A stretch of DNA of 64,000 bases from Acetilactobacillus jinshanensis_A (GTDB taxonomy: Bacteria > Bacillota > Bacilli > Lactobacillales > Lactobacillaceae). The translations under genes and the position numbers were made by a program. Below the pieces are notes generated by a model that had not been told where the DNA came from, did not search any database, and was given only the letters and a program-made list of their open reading frames with translations. The DNA is taken from positions 806,001 through 870,000 of the forward strand of contig CP171343.1 of the NCBI GenBank assembly GCA_043289735.1, read 5' to 3'. How positions within the stretch are numbered: the first letter of the stretch is position 1; the number at the start of each line of letters is the position of its first letter. Positions 8,159 through 16,935 of the stretch are shown one piece after another.

Positions 8159-9054
8159 TTAATGTAACAATAATTGATCTAAATTATTTAGATACCATTT
8201 TCTTATAAAATCATACTTTAACAGAACGTCAAACCACGAATAATCTTGATTAGAATCTTTAATTTCTAGTCCCCACTGCTTAGCTGAATTAGGATAAATA
8301 TTAATTACGATATCATTACTAAGTCGTAATTGAGCACCGTTATGATGATAAGACTTTAGCATGTAGTGATGCTTTGCAGCAATAATAAATAACTTATCCA
8401 TAACGTCAGTAGATAACTTTGGTTCATTAAATTTATAAAAGCGATTATTATCAGCATTTAAGATATTAAAATCAACGTTAAAGTTATAGTCTTTCTCTAA
8501 GAACTTTGCAAACTAAAATAACGTATTAGCTAATTGCTTAATCTTATGAAGATCAATCTTATTATAAAAATCAACTACAAATAATTCGGTTAAAGCATGA
8601 CTATTAAAACGTAAAATTTTACGGCCCAAATTAATATAAAATAGATTCTCATGGCATTGAGTATCTTGATAATAGGCACCGCCTTCGCCCTGAGCTTGTA
8701 AATCTAAACTAAAGATGAAGTGATCACGATCACCTAAAACCTTTGCTAACTGATAGAATTTCATTCGTTCATTTTTAAGGCCAATTCGATTACCTAGGCC
8801 ATGGATAGCTAATAAACGATTCATAAAGATTAAATAATAATCAAGTACTCCAAACTGCTGAGGGAACTGAACATATTTAGTATCTAATTGATATGACACT
8901 AGCTGTTTAGCTGCTTTTAATAATCTTAAGGATCTTGGGTCTTCACCAAACGATCAATTAATTTTGTAAATTTGATCCCGTTACTTAAGCCCTGCTTAAG
9001 TTATTAGTTGTAACGGACTAAAACGGGTCGATCATTTTTATTCTTTTCAGTCAT
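8159..9054 (-). pseudogene. Decayed hypothetical gene, second of a two-gene unit after glnA
   Basis: I do not recognise this family. It starts at an ATG (9054) with GGAGG in the end of the preceding gene. The frame reads MTEKNKNDRPVLVRYN, meets two stops TAA TAA (9006-9001), continues in frame with LKQGLSNGIKFTKLIDR, shifts by one base near 8945 (FGEDPRSLRLL follows), and is interrupted again by a TAG at 8515-8513 before reading on in the same frame to 8159. Rejoined, the product would be about 295 aa, soluble, rich in aromatic residues. Three or more independent lesions suggest true decay rather than one sequencing slip. Confidence 0.6.
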
Positions 9055-9056
9055 GA

Positions 9057-9643
9057 TTAATTTTTACCTCCGGCTAATAAGTTAGACATGTAATTATAAT
9101 ATAGCTGCTTATTACTCTCGTTAAATTGGCTCAATTGGCCAAAGTACTTTTTAACACATTGCTTTTCATAATCAATAACGGTGTTTTCTTTAGAGAATTC
9201 TAATATTTTTTGTTTATTATCTTTAATTGAATTCCACGGCATTTTAGCCTGAGATTCATTAGTTTTTAAATCTGATTCAAGTTCTGATTTTAAATTATCA
9301 CGCTTATTTTGAGTAATTTATCATATTCATTCTGATTAAAATTAAATTTAACGTTAATAACGTCTAAATTACCAAAAAGTTTATGGCCCCACCAATCACC
9401 AAAATAAACTTGATAATGACCGAGGTGATCTTCACGATAGTAGAAGAACGGATAATTTCGCTTTAAATATTTAATTAAATTATGGCTTAAATGATGACTT
9501 ATTTCCGGTCGTAAATCTTTTACTAAAGAAACGTAATTATTATGACCCTCATAACGTTTTTCTTTTATGACCTGATAATACTTAGTGGTATTTAATAGCT
9601 TATAAACCGATAAATCATCATGTTTTTCTAAAGCTTGACTCAT
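9057..9643 (-). pseudogene. Hypothetical gene with a frameshift, first of a two-gene unit after glnA
   Basis: I do not recognise the family. The first frame (9643 to about 9300) encodes 117 aa with FYYREDHLGHYQVYFGDWWG. Near 9310, at CAAAATAAGCG, the frame shifts and DNLKSELESDLKTNESQAK follows, leading to the C-terminal part that ends at 9057 (NYMSNLLAGGKN). Rejoined it is about 195 aa, soluble, charged. It starts 28 bp after the glnA stop and its end carries the RBS of the next gene, so both were once co-translated, perhaps read through from glnA. Confidence 0.6.
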
Positions 9644-9671
9644 TTTTATTTCAGCTTCTCCTCGCTCGAAT

Positions 9672-11015
9672 TTAGTACTTAGTCAAGTAGTGCTTTAATT
9701 CCCAAGCAGATACCTGTAACCGGTACGAATTAAATTCAAATGTCTTTGCAGTAATAAACGTATTAAATAATTTAGGGCCTAGTGCTCGTTTCATAACGGG
9801 GTCCTGCTTTAACGCCTTCAAGGCGTCCCGCAAATTATCGGGTAAATTATAGATATGATCTTCATGTCGCTCTCGAGCGTTCATCCGATAAATGTTTCGA
9901 TCAGTACTCGGCGGCGGGACCATTTTATTCCGCAAGCCATCTAAACCCGCTTCCAAGACCGCAGCCAGCGCCATATACGGATTAGCGGTCGGGTCGGCGC
10001 TCCTTAATTCTAAGCGGGTCTGAACCCCTCTGGAGCTGGGAATTCTTACCAGCGGCGACCGGTTGCTGGGTGACCACGCGATGTAAACGGGAGCTTCGTA
10101 TCCTGGCACCAAACGCTTATAAGAATTTACGATCGGATCACCAATCGCGGTAAACCCACGAGCGTGCTTCAGAATCCCGCCTAAGAAATGATAAGCCACC
10201 TTTGATAAGCCTAATTTACCTTTAGGATCGTAAAAGACGTTTCGACTATGACCAAATAGAGACATGTTAATGTGCATCCCCGATCCGTTAATACCTTCAA
10301 TCGGTTTTGGCATAAAGGTTGCGTATAAATTATGCTTCTTAGCAACCGATTTAACAACTAATTTAAAAATCTGAATATTATCAGCAGTATTTAAAGCATC
10401 GGAATATTTAAAATCAATTTCATGTTGTCCGGGCGAAACTTCATGATGGGCCGCTTCAACGTTAAAGCCGATTTCTTCCAAAGCTAGAACCATATCCCGG
10501 CGACAGATCGCACCGGTATCCGCAGGTGCAAGGTCAAAATAACTAATTGAATCGTTAGGCGATAACGTCGGTTGACCCTCCTTATTTCGCTTAAATAGAA
10601 AGAATTCGGGCTCAGGTCCGATATTTAAGGACGTAAAATGAGATTTTTTCATATCTTTTAGGACCCGCTTTAAATTATTACGGGGATCGCCCATATATGG
10701 TTTGCCGTCAACGGTATAAACATCACAGATAATTCGGGCGATTCGGCCCCGATCCGAACTCCACGGAAAAATCATCCACGTTGAAAGATCGGGACGAAGA
10801 TACATGTCGCTCTCTTCAATTCGAACGAAGCCTTCGATTGAAGAGCCGTCAAACATAATTTTATTATTTAGAACGTTCTCTAATTGACTGACCGGAACTT
10901 CAACGTCTTTTTCAGTCCCGAATAAATCGGTAAACATTAGCCGTAAAAAACTAACGTGATGTTCCTTCGCCATTTTTCGAATGTCGTTTTTAGTATAATT
11001 ATGTCTGGTTGCCAT
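9672..11015 (-). CDS. glnA: Glutamine synthetase, type I
   Basis: Makes glutamine from glutamate, ammonia and ATP. The 447 aa match the GSI-alpha form of Firmicutes. Visible motifs are DGSSIEGF near residue 56, the metal and glutamate ligands in GPEPEFFLF, HHEVSPGQHEIDF, the glutamate-binding NGSGMH, and SPSNRSPLVRIP. The RBS GGAGG lies 12 bp before ATG, and the gene begins 20 bp after miaA. The usual neighbour glnR, which represses glnA, is absent between miaA and glnA. Confidence 0.96.
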   Translation of the reverse strand: MATRHNYTKNDIRKMAKEHHVSFLRLMFTDLFGTEKDVEVPVSQLENVLNNKIMFDGSSIEGFVRIEESDMYLRPDLSTWMIFPWSSDRGRIARIICDVYTVDGKPYMGDPRNNLKRVLKDMKKSHFTSLNIGPEPEFFLFKRNKEGQPTLSPNDSISYFDLAPADTGAICRRDMVLALEEIGFNVEAAHHEVSPGQHEIDFKYSDALNTADNIQIFKLVVKSVAKKHNLYATFMPKPIEGINGSGMHINMSLFGHSRNVFYDPKGKLGLSKVAYHFLGGILKHARGFTAIGDPIVNSYKRLVPGYEAPVYIAWSPSNRSPLVRIPSSRGVQTRLELRSADPTANPYMALAAVLEAGLDGLRNKMVPPPSTDRNIYRMNARERHEDHIYNLPDNLRDALKALKQDPVMKRALGPKLFNTFITAKTFEFNSYRLQVSAWELKHYLTKY

Positions 11016-11034
11016 TCGATAGATTCGCCTCCGT

Positions 11035-11955
11035 CTATTGGTTTAGCCACCGATCAATCTGATCAACCATCTTCCGATATTGCTGAGGATGCTGAATCAA
11101 ATTATACCAATTAACTTTCATCTTATTTCGGAACCAGGTCAACTGATGTTTAGCGTAGTGCCTAGAATCACGTTTAATAAACACAATCGCCTCAGATAAC
11201 GATCGTTCATGATCAAAATAAGGATATAATTCATGATAGCCAATTCCCATTCCAGCAGGTAAAGCACTACCGCCACAATTATATAGCCACCGGGCTTCGT
11301 TCAAGAAGCCATTCTGAATCATTAAATCAACTCGGTGATTAATTCGCTGATACAACAATTGTCGATTCGTATTTAAACCGATCACTAAGAAATCCAAGCC
11401 CTTTCGTGGAACTAACTTTTGATCCGAAAAGCGGTGATGCGTCGTTAGATAAACTTCTAAGGCCCTAATCACCCGCCGCTCATTTTGATACGGCGCTTTT
11501 TTAGCGTATTTTGGATCAACCTTTTTCAACCGAGGCCATAATGCCTTTTTACCGTGTTGATCAGCATAGGCTTTTAATTTTCTTCGGGTCCCAAAGCCTC
11601 TAAATCGATCACCGCCTAAATTAAGGTTATCTAACAGAGCTTGCAGATATAAGATTATGCCACCCACGATCATCGGTAAACGATGACGATGATGAATAAT
11701 GTTGATCCACTTTAAAGCATCATGAACAAAATTAGCGACCGAATAACGCTGATAAATATTTCGAATTCCAATTAAATGGTGGGGAATCCCCTGCCGATCT
11801 TTCGGCATTAACTTAGCGGTACCGATGTTTAAACTTTTATAAATCTGCATTGAATCTCCAGAAATAACTTCACCGTTATAACGATGAGCCAAACGTAAAG
11901 ATAACTTAGTTTTACCAACGGCAGTGGGACCCACGATCAATAAAACTTTCTTCAT
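11035..11955 (-). CDS. miaA: tRNA dimethylallyltransferase
   Basis: Adds a dimethylallyl group to A37 of tRNAs reading codons that start with U. The 306 aa have the P-loop GPTAVGKT near residue 9, the catalytic segment SGDSMQIYKSLNIGTAK, GIPHHLIG and the later NERRVIRALEVY. The length is normal. It forms a pair with glnA downstream and is separated from the upstream rhodanese gene by a terminator. Confidence 0.95.
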   Translation of the reverse strand: MKKVLLIVGPTAVGKTKLSLRLAHRYNGEVISGDSMQIYKSLNIGTAKLMPKDRQGIPHHLIGIRNIYQRYSVANFVHDALKWINIIHHRHRLPMIVGGIILYLQALLDNLNLGGDRFRGFGTRRKLKAYADQHGKKALWPRLKKVDPKYAKKAPYQNERRVIRALEVYLTTHHRFSDQKLVPRKGLDFLVIGLNTNRQLLYQRINHRVDLMIQNGFLNEARWLYNCGGSALPAGMGIGYHELYPYFDHERSLSEAIVFIKRDSRHYAKHQLTWFRNKMKVNWYNLIQHPQQYRKMVDQIDRWLNQ

Positions 11956-11985
11956 AATTAATTCTCCACTTATTAATCATGGGAA

Positions 11986-12022
11986 ATAAAAAGAGATGTT
12001 TATATTTTAAACATCCCTCTTT
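11986..12022 (-). terminator. Terminator after the rhodanese gene
   Basis: Minus-strand stem AAAAAGAG..ATGTTT paired with AAACAT..CTCTTTTT, with a T-rich tail. The stop codon of the rhodanese gene lies inside the stem, so this ends the rhomboid-yqgQ-glk-rhodanese unit. Confidence 0.85.
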
Positions 12023-12420
12023 TTAGTCTTACCAGTCCAGTTTCGATAACCTTCTTTTAAAATATACAATTTTTGATAGCCTTTTTTATGTAGATAAAAA
12101 GCCGCCCGCGAACTTAAAGCGGTACTTTGATCGTATAAAAAGACTGGCATATCTCGACGAATCCCGTTATAAAAAGTTCTAAACGTCGAAAACGGAATGT
12201 TACGAGCACCTAAAATATGACCGGCATTAAAAGCCTTTCGTTCCCGTAAATCAACAATCTGAGCTCGTCGTTTACCCTTAATAAATTGTTTTTGAGTTAT
12301 GAATTTGGCAATTTTATGAATTCGGATATGATTAATCAATAAATAACCAAACCAAATTAAGATTAAAACTAATAAAACAATCGTTAGGGCAAAATTAGTC
12401 GATACTAATAAATTTGGCAT
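12007..12420 (-). CDS. Membrane-anchored rhodanese-like protein, active-site Cys absent
   Basis: The 137 aa have one N-terminal membrane helix (residues about 9-29) and then a single rhodanese domain with VDLRERKAFNAGHILGARNI. In the loop where sulfurtransferases have their catalytic cysteine the sequence is FLYDQSTALSSRAA, with Asp in place of Cys and no other cysteine nearby. Sulfur transfer is therefore unlikely; a structural role at the membrane is inferred. Related proteins (YqhL type) sit beside glucokinase in Bacilli, as here, 42 bp after glk. Confidence 0.85.
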   Translation of the reverse strand: MPNLLVSTNFALTIVLLVLILIWFGYLLINHIRIHKIAKFITQKQFIKGKRRAQIVDLRERKAFNAGHILGARNIPFSTFRTFYNGIRRDMPVFLYDQSTALSSRAAFYLHKKGYQKLYILKEGYRNWTGKTKKRDV

Positions 12421-12462
12421 CTCTAAAAACTTCCTTTTAGGCCCTTGATTATTTATTTTTCA

Positions 12463-13434
12463 TTATTTTTTAAATTTTAAAGCCAAAGAACCAGCACCGA
12501 TCGCACCGGCATCGTTACCTAACTGAGCTAACTGAACCTTAGTCGAATCACGCACCGGTGGGAAAGCGTTTTCCTGGAAGTAACGGGTGGTCGGCTGTAA
12601 TAAAGTATTACCGGCATTGGAAACTCCACCGCCGATAATTACGTTACTAGGGTTAAAGGCGTTAGCAACGTTAGCTAAGGCTAAGCCTAAGTAGAAGCAA
12701 ACTCGATCAACAACTTGGTTAGCTAAAATATCACCGTTATCAGCTAAGTAAAAGACGATCTTAGAAGTAACTTTCTGATGCTTATCTTCTAAGTCCTTTA
12801 AACGAGATTTTCCGGTCGTAAACTTTTTAGCCATATCATGAGCAATATGAACGACTCCGGTAGCTGAAGCATACTGTTCTAAGCAACCGCGCTTACCACA
12901 GGTACATTTATAACCACCCGGCTTAACACAAATATGACCAATTTCACCGGCATCACCGTTACATCCGTGTAATAAGTGGCCTTCGGTGATGATTCCACCA
13001 CCGACACCGGTGCCTAAAGTAACGAAGACGATATCTTTATCATTACTGCCGGCACCGCGGCGGAATTCACCTAAAGCGGCAACGTTAGCATCGTTATCCA
13101 TAACTAACGGTAAGCCGGTACCCTTTTCAATTACGGATTTAACCTGGTGTTTATCGCCCCAGTTTAAATTATAAGCTCCGTAAACAGTACCAGCTTTATT
13201 ATCAATGGTACCTGGAGTTCCCATACCAATACCTAAGAATTCATCCTTAGTATGATTAGTTTTCGTCATTTCATTATTAATTGATTTAACAATATTAGGT
13301 GCAATATGATTACCATTATCAGAGGTATCAGTCTTAATACGCCATTTTTCAATAATTTTTCCGCTTTCTTCTAAGAAAGCCATCTTAGTAGTGGTCCCAC
13401 CAAGGTCAACACCAATTAATAATTTATCAGCCAT
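12463..13434 (-). CDS. glk: Glucokinase, ROK family
   Basis: Phosphorylates glucose with ATP to feed glycolysis or the phosphoketolase route. The 323 aa show the phosphate-binding GVDLGGTTTKMAF, the active-site DNDANVAALGE near residue 117, FVTLGTGVGGGI, and the zinc motif CTCGKRGCLEQYAS near residue 178. The length is normal. It starts 2 bp after yqgQ, in the order rhomboid-yqgQ-glk-rhodanese that is conserved in Firmicutes. Confidence 0.95.
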   Translation of the reverse strand: MADKLLIGVDLGGTTTKMAFLEESGKIIEKWRIKTDTSDNGNHIAPNIVKSINNEMTKTNHTKDEFLGIGMGTPGTIDNKAGTVYGAYNLNWGDKHQVKSVIEKGTGLPLVMDNDANVAALGEFRRGAGSNDKDIVFVTLGTGVGGGIITEGHLLHGCNGDAGEIGHICVKPGGYKCTCGKRGCLEQYASATGVVHIAHDMAKKFTTGKSRLKDLEDKHQKVTSKIVFYLADNGDILANQVVDRVCFYLGLALANVANAFNPSNVIIGGGVSNAGNTLLQPTTRYFQENAFPPVRDSTKVQLAQLGNDAGAIGAGSLALKFKK

Positions 13435-13436
13435 AG

Positions 13437-13667
13437 TTAAATTCCTCCTATTTTCTTGTGATTCTTTTTAGCGCGACGTTCTTCGTATTTATGTTCGTGG
13501 ATTAAAATCATTTTAGCTTGTAAAAATTGCTTCTGGGTAATGACGTGGGCCCGATGTAAATGATCAAGCTCTAAAGCCATCACTTCAATGTCCCACATTC
13601 GTTTACCGACATAAACGATTATGCCAAATTTTTCAAGTAATTGTTGAACATCGTATAACGTCTTCAT
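13437..13667 (-). CDS. yqgQ: YqgQ family small protein (DUF910)
   Basis: A 76-aa protein of the DUF910 family, with the conserved MKTLYDVQQLLEKFGIIVYV and a basic tail. The family is small, soluble, and almost always found between the rhomboid gene and glucokinase, as here. Its function is unknown. Spacing to glk is only 2 bp, so the two are probably translated together. Confidence 0.88.
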   Translation of the reverse strand: MKTLYDVQQLLEKFGIIVYVGKRMWDIEVMALELDHLHRAHVITQKQFLQAKMILIHEHKYEERRAKKNHKKIGGI

Positions 13668-13716
13668 TGTCCCACATCCTTAATCAGATTGCATTATTAA
13701 TAATATTTATTAGGAA

Positions 13717-14271
13717 TTAAAACCTCGGTACAGAATAATCAATCATGTTTAAACGATGAGGAAGACCCACCATATACGCACATAAGAAACCAGCGATTAA
13801 GCCACCGAGATGTCCGCTAATGTCGATACCCGTGGTCAAGAAATCGCTTACTAAATTAAGTAAAATAAAAATAATGAATCCTTTGGTCATTTGCCGAATT
13901 AATGGATCGCGCCATGCTATTTCACCGATCATCATAAAGGCACCGAGAAGTCCAAAGATGGCTCCACTGGCACCCACAGCTAATGAGTTGTTAAAGGCAA
14001 AACTAAAAACGTTTCCCGCAATTCCTGAAATCATAAATATAATAAAATATCGAAAGTGACCAAATAAACGTTCAATCTGAATACCTACATAATAAAGTGT
14101 AATCCCGTTAAAAAGAATGTGAGTAAAATTAAGGTGAATAAAGATAGGGGTAATGAATCGCCAGTATTCACCCTGCCTAATTAACGGGTTTACTTTAGCG
14201 CCAAAGCGAATTAAATTATTTACATTATCGGCACCGCCCGCAACGGTCATCGTTAAGTACACTAAAATCAT
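13717..14271 (-). CDS. Rhomboid intramembrane serine protease (GluP-like), N-terminus shortened
   Basis: Cleaves membrane proteins within the bilayer. The 184 aa have several membrane helices, the catalytic Ser in GASGAIFGL, the catalytic His in DISGHLGGLIAGF, and the family's HILFNGITLYY. Homologues are about 220 aa. Family-like sequence (VGI) continues upstream of the ATG but runs at once into the end of the 5-FCL gene, so the first residues of the first helix appear to have been deleted together with the 5-FCL end. An RBS-like GAAGTAGG precedes the present ATG. Confidence 0.85.
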   Translation of the reverse strand: MILVYLTMTVAGGADNVNNLIRFGAKVNPLIRQGEYWRFITPIFIHLNFTHILFNGITLYYVGIQIERLFGHFRYFIIFMISGIAGNVFSFAFNNSLAVGASGAIFGLLGAFMMIGEIAWRDPLIRQMTKGFIIFILLNLVSDFLTTGIDISGHLGGLIAGFLCAYMVGLPHRLNMIDYSVPRF

Positions 14272-14276
14272 AATAC

Positions 14277-14553
14277 CTACTTCTTTAGATATCGATCATA
14301 ATAACCCCCGCCGAAGCCTAACCGTTCACCTTCAGTCGTAAAAGCTAAGCCCGGAACCACCATCAAATCAATTTGATTCCGGTTTATTTCATGATTATTG
14401 AACGGCACCCTAATTCCAAACCGATCTCGTTGGAATTTCAATCGTCGTACTCATCGTTACGGCAAAATAATTGATGATATAATTTTGATAATTATGATGG
14501 GGTTCTTTTTTCAAGCGCTGAACAATCCGTTTTCGAACCATTTTTTTATCCAT
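14277..14553 (-). pseudogene. 5-formyltetrahydrofolate cyclo-ligase, internally deleted and frameshifted
   Basis: Normally about 180 aa converting 5-formyl- to 5,10-methenyl-tetrahydrofolate. Here an ATG at 14553 with GAGG upstream gives MDKKMVRKRIVQRLKK and reads to VTMSTTIEI. Then the frame shifts and about 60 residues are missing before FGIRVPFNNHEINRNQ, which leads to the conserved LMVVPGLAF and LGFGGGYYDRYL. The last 25 or so residues are also missing at the join with the rhomboid gene. It lies between rpmG and the rhomboid gene, the usual site of yqgN. The product cannot be active. Confidence 0.85.
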
Positions 14554-14569
14554 ATCGACCTCACCATAT

Positions 14570-14606
14570 AATAAAAAAAGGTTTGGGTATAAAATCCCCC
14601 AACCTC
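14570..14606 (-). terminator. Terminator after rpmG
   Basis: Minus-strand stem AGGTTGGG / CCCAAACCT with a run of seven Ts directly after the rpmG stop. Confidence 0.9.
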
Positions 14607-14759
14607 CTATTTAACTTCACGAAATACCGTAACTTTTCGTTCACGTGGACAGTACTTCTTTAATTCTAAGCGGTCCGGATTATTACGACGGTTCTTAGAA
14701 GTTAAATAAGTACGTTCCTTTTTGCATGAAGTGCATTCTAAAGTAATGTTGACACGCAT
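14607..14759 (-). CDS. rpmG: 50S ribosomal protein L33
   Basis: A 50-aa ribosomal protein, MRVNITLECTSCKKERTYLT at the start and ending KKYCPRERKVTVFREVK. It has CxxC near residues 9-12 and a single Cys in the second zinc position (YCPRE), as in several Firmicute L33 paralogues. GAGGTGAATTTTA precedes the ATG. It sits between pbp2B and the 5-FCL remnant, as in related genomes. Confidence 0.95.
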   Translation of the reverse strand: MRVNITLECTSCKKERTYLTSKNRRNNPDRLELKKYCPRERKVTVFREVK

Positions 14760-14862
14760 TAAAATTCACCTCGAATTTATTTATCTATACTTTATTATAT
14801 TATCATTTTTTATAAAATATTACTAGGGTGTCAAACAAAATTACTTAACAGCATTAAATCTT

Positions 14863-16914
14863 TTAAGCCTGAGACTTAGCTGCAACGTCAGCCCAATATG
14901 CTTTATAGATTTCCTTAGCTAAATTAATATTATTAGTTTCAGCATCTTCTGGCAAGTTAGGAATTGCTAACGCAACCACAACTTGCGGATGATTAGACGG
15001 CGCAAACGAAGCTAAGCTTAAAGTAACGGTCTTCTGATGATGGTAATAAGTTTCGGCAGTTCCGGTCTTAGCAGAAATTTCCGGATGAATCTGATCTAAA
15101 CTAATTCCGGTCTTATATTGATTAGTACCGTGAACCACGTCATACAGTCCTTCTTTAACGACGTTTCGTTCAGCTGCGGTCATCGGAACTTCGTTTAAAA
15201 CGTTAGGTTCAACCGAATATTCAACCCGGCCTAATTTACCGTCATGACCGGTTCCACGAATATCTTTAACGATATGAGGCTGAAGGCGATAACCACCGTT
15301 AGCAATGGTCGACATATATTGAGCTAATTGAATCGTAGTGTAAGCATCGTAATTACCGAATGATTCATCTAAAGCCTGTTCAACATCGCCGGCACCGCTA
15401 GGTCCTTTAATTCCGGTTGTTTCACCCGGTAAATCAATTCCGGTCTTAACACCTAATCCAAATTGATTAAAGTAGCCTCGCATCGTTTGAAAAATCGACG
15501 GACTAATGCTATCTAAATTAGCATCTGTATGATAATGGAAATGGGCTTCTTTCATCGCTAATTGCATCATATAAGAGTTAGACGATACTTCTAAAGCAGT
15601 TGAAGCATCAACGGGCATATCAGAACCGCCACCGTGATTAAACCACGATGACTTTTTGGTTCCGTCCGTAATGATCGGTTTATCTTCCTGAATACTGTTA
15701 TTGGGTGAAATCACGTGATCCATCAGAGCTCCCGAAACGGTAGCACCTTTAACCACGGATCCCATAACGATATCACTATTGATGGCACCTAATTCATTAG
15801 GAGTAATCTTACCGCTGGAAGGTTTTCGGTTAACCCCGGCCATTCCAATAATATCACCATTATTAGGATTCATAACGACGGCATAGGCTCCGTTAGATTC
15901 ACCGACGCCGCCTTGATCAGCGGATTTAACTAAATTCTGCAGCTGCTTCTGAAATTTACCGTTAATGGTTAGTTGCAGATTATCACCTTTTTTACCGCCG
16001 TACTTCTTAACTTCGTTGGATACCTTATTACCGCCCATAACTCGAACTTGGGTTTGGGATTTAGTACCCCGTAATGCGGGTTCGTATTCTTGTTCTAGGT
16101 AACTCTGACCAACGCTATCGTTTCTTGAATAGCCTTCTGACGTTAATTCATTAACTTCGTTACTAGGTAAACCGGTCTTTTCACTAGAAACGGTCCCGGC
16201 TAAGGTTTGAATCGATTTACCTTCTGGATATTGACGGGACCAACTGGTTCCAATATGAACCCCCGGCATTTCGGATAGATGTTCACCAACTTCGGCTAAT
16301 TCTTTACTGTTAACGTTAGAACTCTTGATATTAGTGGTCGATAACTGATAAGCGCCGTTCATGATGCGATAGATTTCAGCGGCATTCTTCATATGTTTAG
16401 TGAAGTGGATTTCGCCGCTGTCCATAACGTATTTCAATTCTCGATCATAGGTCTGACTTTCAGACTTCTTATTAACTTTTATCTTATCCATAACGGCCTT
16501 GGAGTGATCGATATTGGCTAAATAATAATCAGCTTTTTGACGCTTGGTTAACGCGTCTTCAGGAACCTTAATATAATCACGCAATCGATCAGCAGTTTTA
16601 CACATTTTACTGGAAGTTTGGCCAATCTCCTTAGTGTAAGTAATGGCCCGATGACTCTTATTACCGACTAATAAATGACCCTGGGAATCATAAATCATCC
16701 CCCGCTGAACGTTTCCGGTTTTTATCGTATTATCAGAACGATTAACTTCCGCTTTAAATTGCGGGCCGTTTAAAACTTGTAAATAAGCTAATTGTCCAAT
16801 CAAAACTGCAAAAAGAATTCCGACGATCACAAAAATGAAGTTAAGACGGAACGGAATTTTAGATTGATCATGATGATTTTGATGATGAAAGATTTCTTTA
16901 ATAAAATTATTCAA
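14863..16914 (-). CDS. Class B penicillin-binding protein (PBP2B-like transpeptidase)
   Basis: Septal or elongation cross-linking enzyme anchored in the membrane. The frame opens at an ATG at 16932, but ATGAAGGAG there looks like the RBS of a TTG start at 16914, giving 683 aa. One membrane helix lies at about residues 25-45, followed by the dimerisation domain (RGMIYDSQGHLL) and the transpeptidase domain with SVVK (active serine), SSN and KTGTAE. All three penicillin-binding motifs are present. PASTA repeats are absent. It precedes rpmG, a common order in lactobacilli. Confidence 0.9.
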   Translation of the reverse strand: MNNFIKEIFHHQNHHDQSKIPFRLNFIFVIVGILFAVLIGQLAYLQVLNGPQFKAEVNRSDNTIKTGNVQRGMIYDSQGHLLVGNKSHRAITYTKEIGQTSSKMCKTADRLRDYIKVPEDALTKRQKADYYLANIDHSKAVMDKIKVNKKSESQTYDRELKYVMDSGEIHFTKHMKNAAEIYRIMNGAYQLSTTNIKSSNVNSKELAEVGEHLSEMPGVHIGTSWSRQYPEGKSIQTLAGTVSSEKTGLPSNEVNELTSEGYSRNDSVGQSYLEQEYEPALRGTKSQTQVRVMGGNKVSNEVKKYGGKKGDNLQLTINGKFQKQLQNLVKSADQGGVGESNGAYAVVMNPNNGDIIGMAGVNRKPSSGKITPNELGAINSDIVMGSVVKGATVSGALMDHVISPNNSIQEDKPIITDGTKKSSWFNHGGGSDMPVDASTALEVSSNSYMMQLAMKEAHFHYHTDANLDSISPSIFQTMRGYFNQFGLGVKTGIDLPGETTGIKGPSGAGDVEQALDESFGNYDAYTTIQLAQYMSTIANGGYRLQPHIVKDIRGTGHDGKLGRVEYSVEPNVLNEVPMTAAERNVVKEGLYDVVHGTNQYKTGISLDQIHPEISAKTGTAETYYHHQKTVTLSLASFAPSNHPQVVVALAIPNLPEDAETNNINLAKEIYKAYWADVAAKSQA

Positions 16915-16935
16915 GAAAATAATCTCCTTCATATC

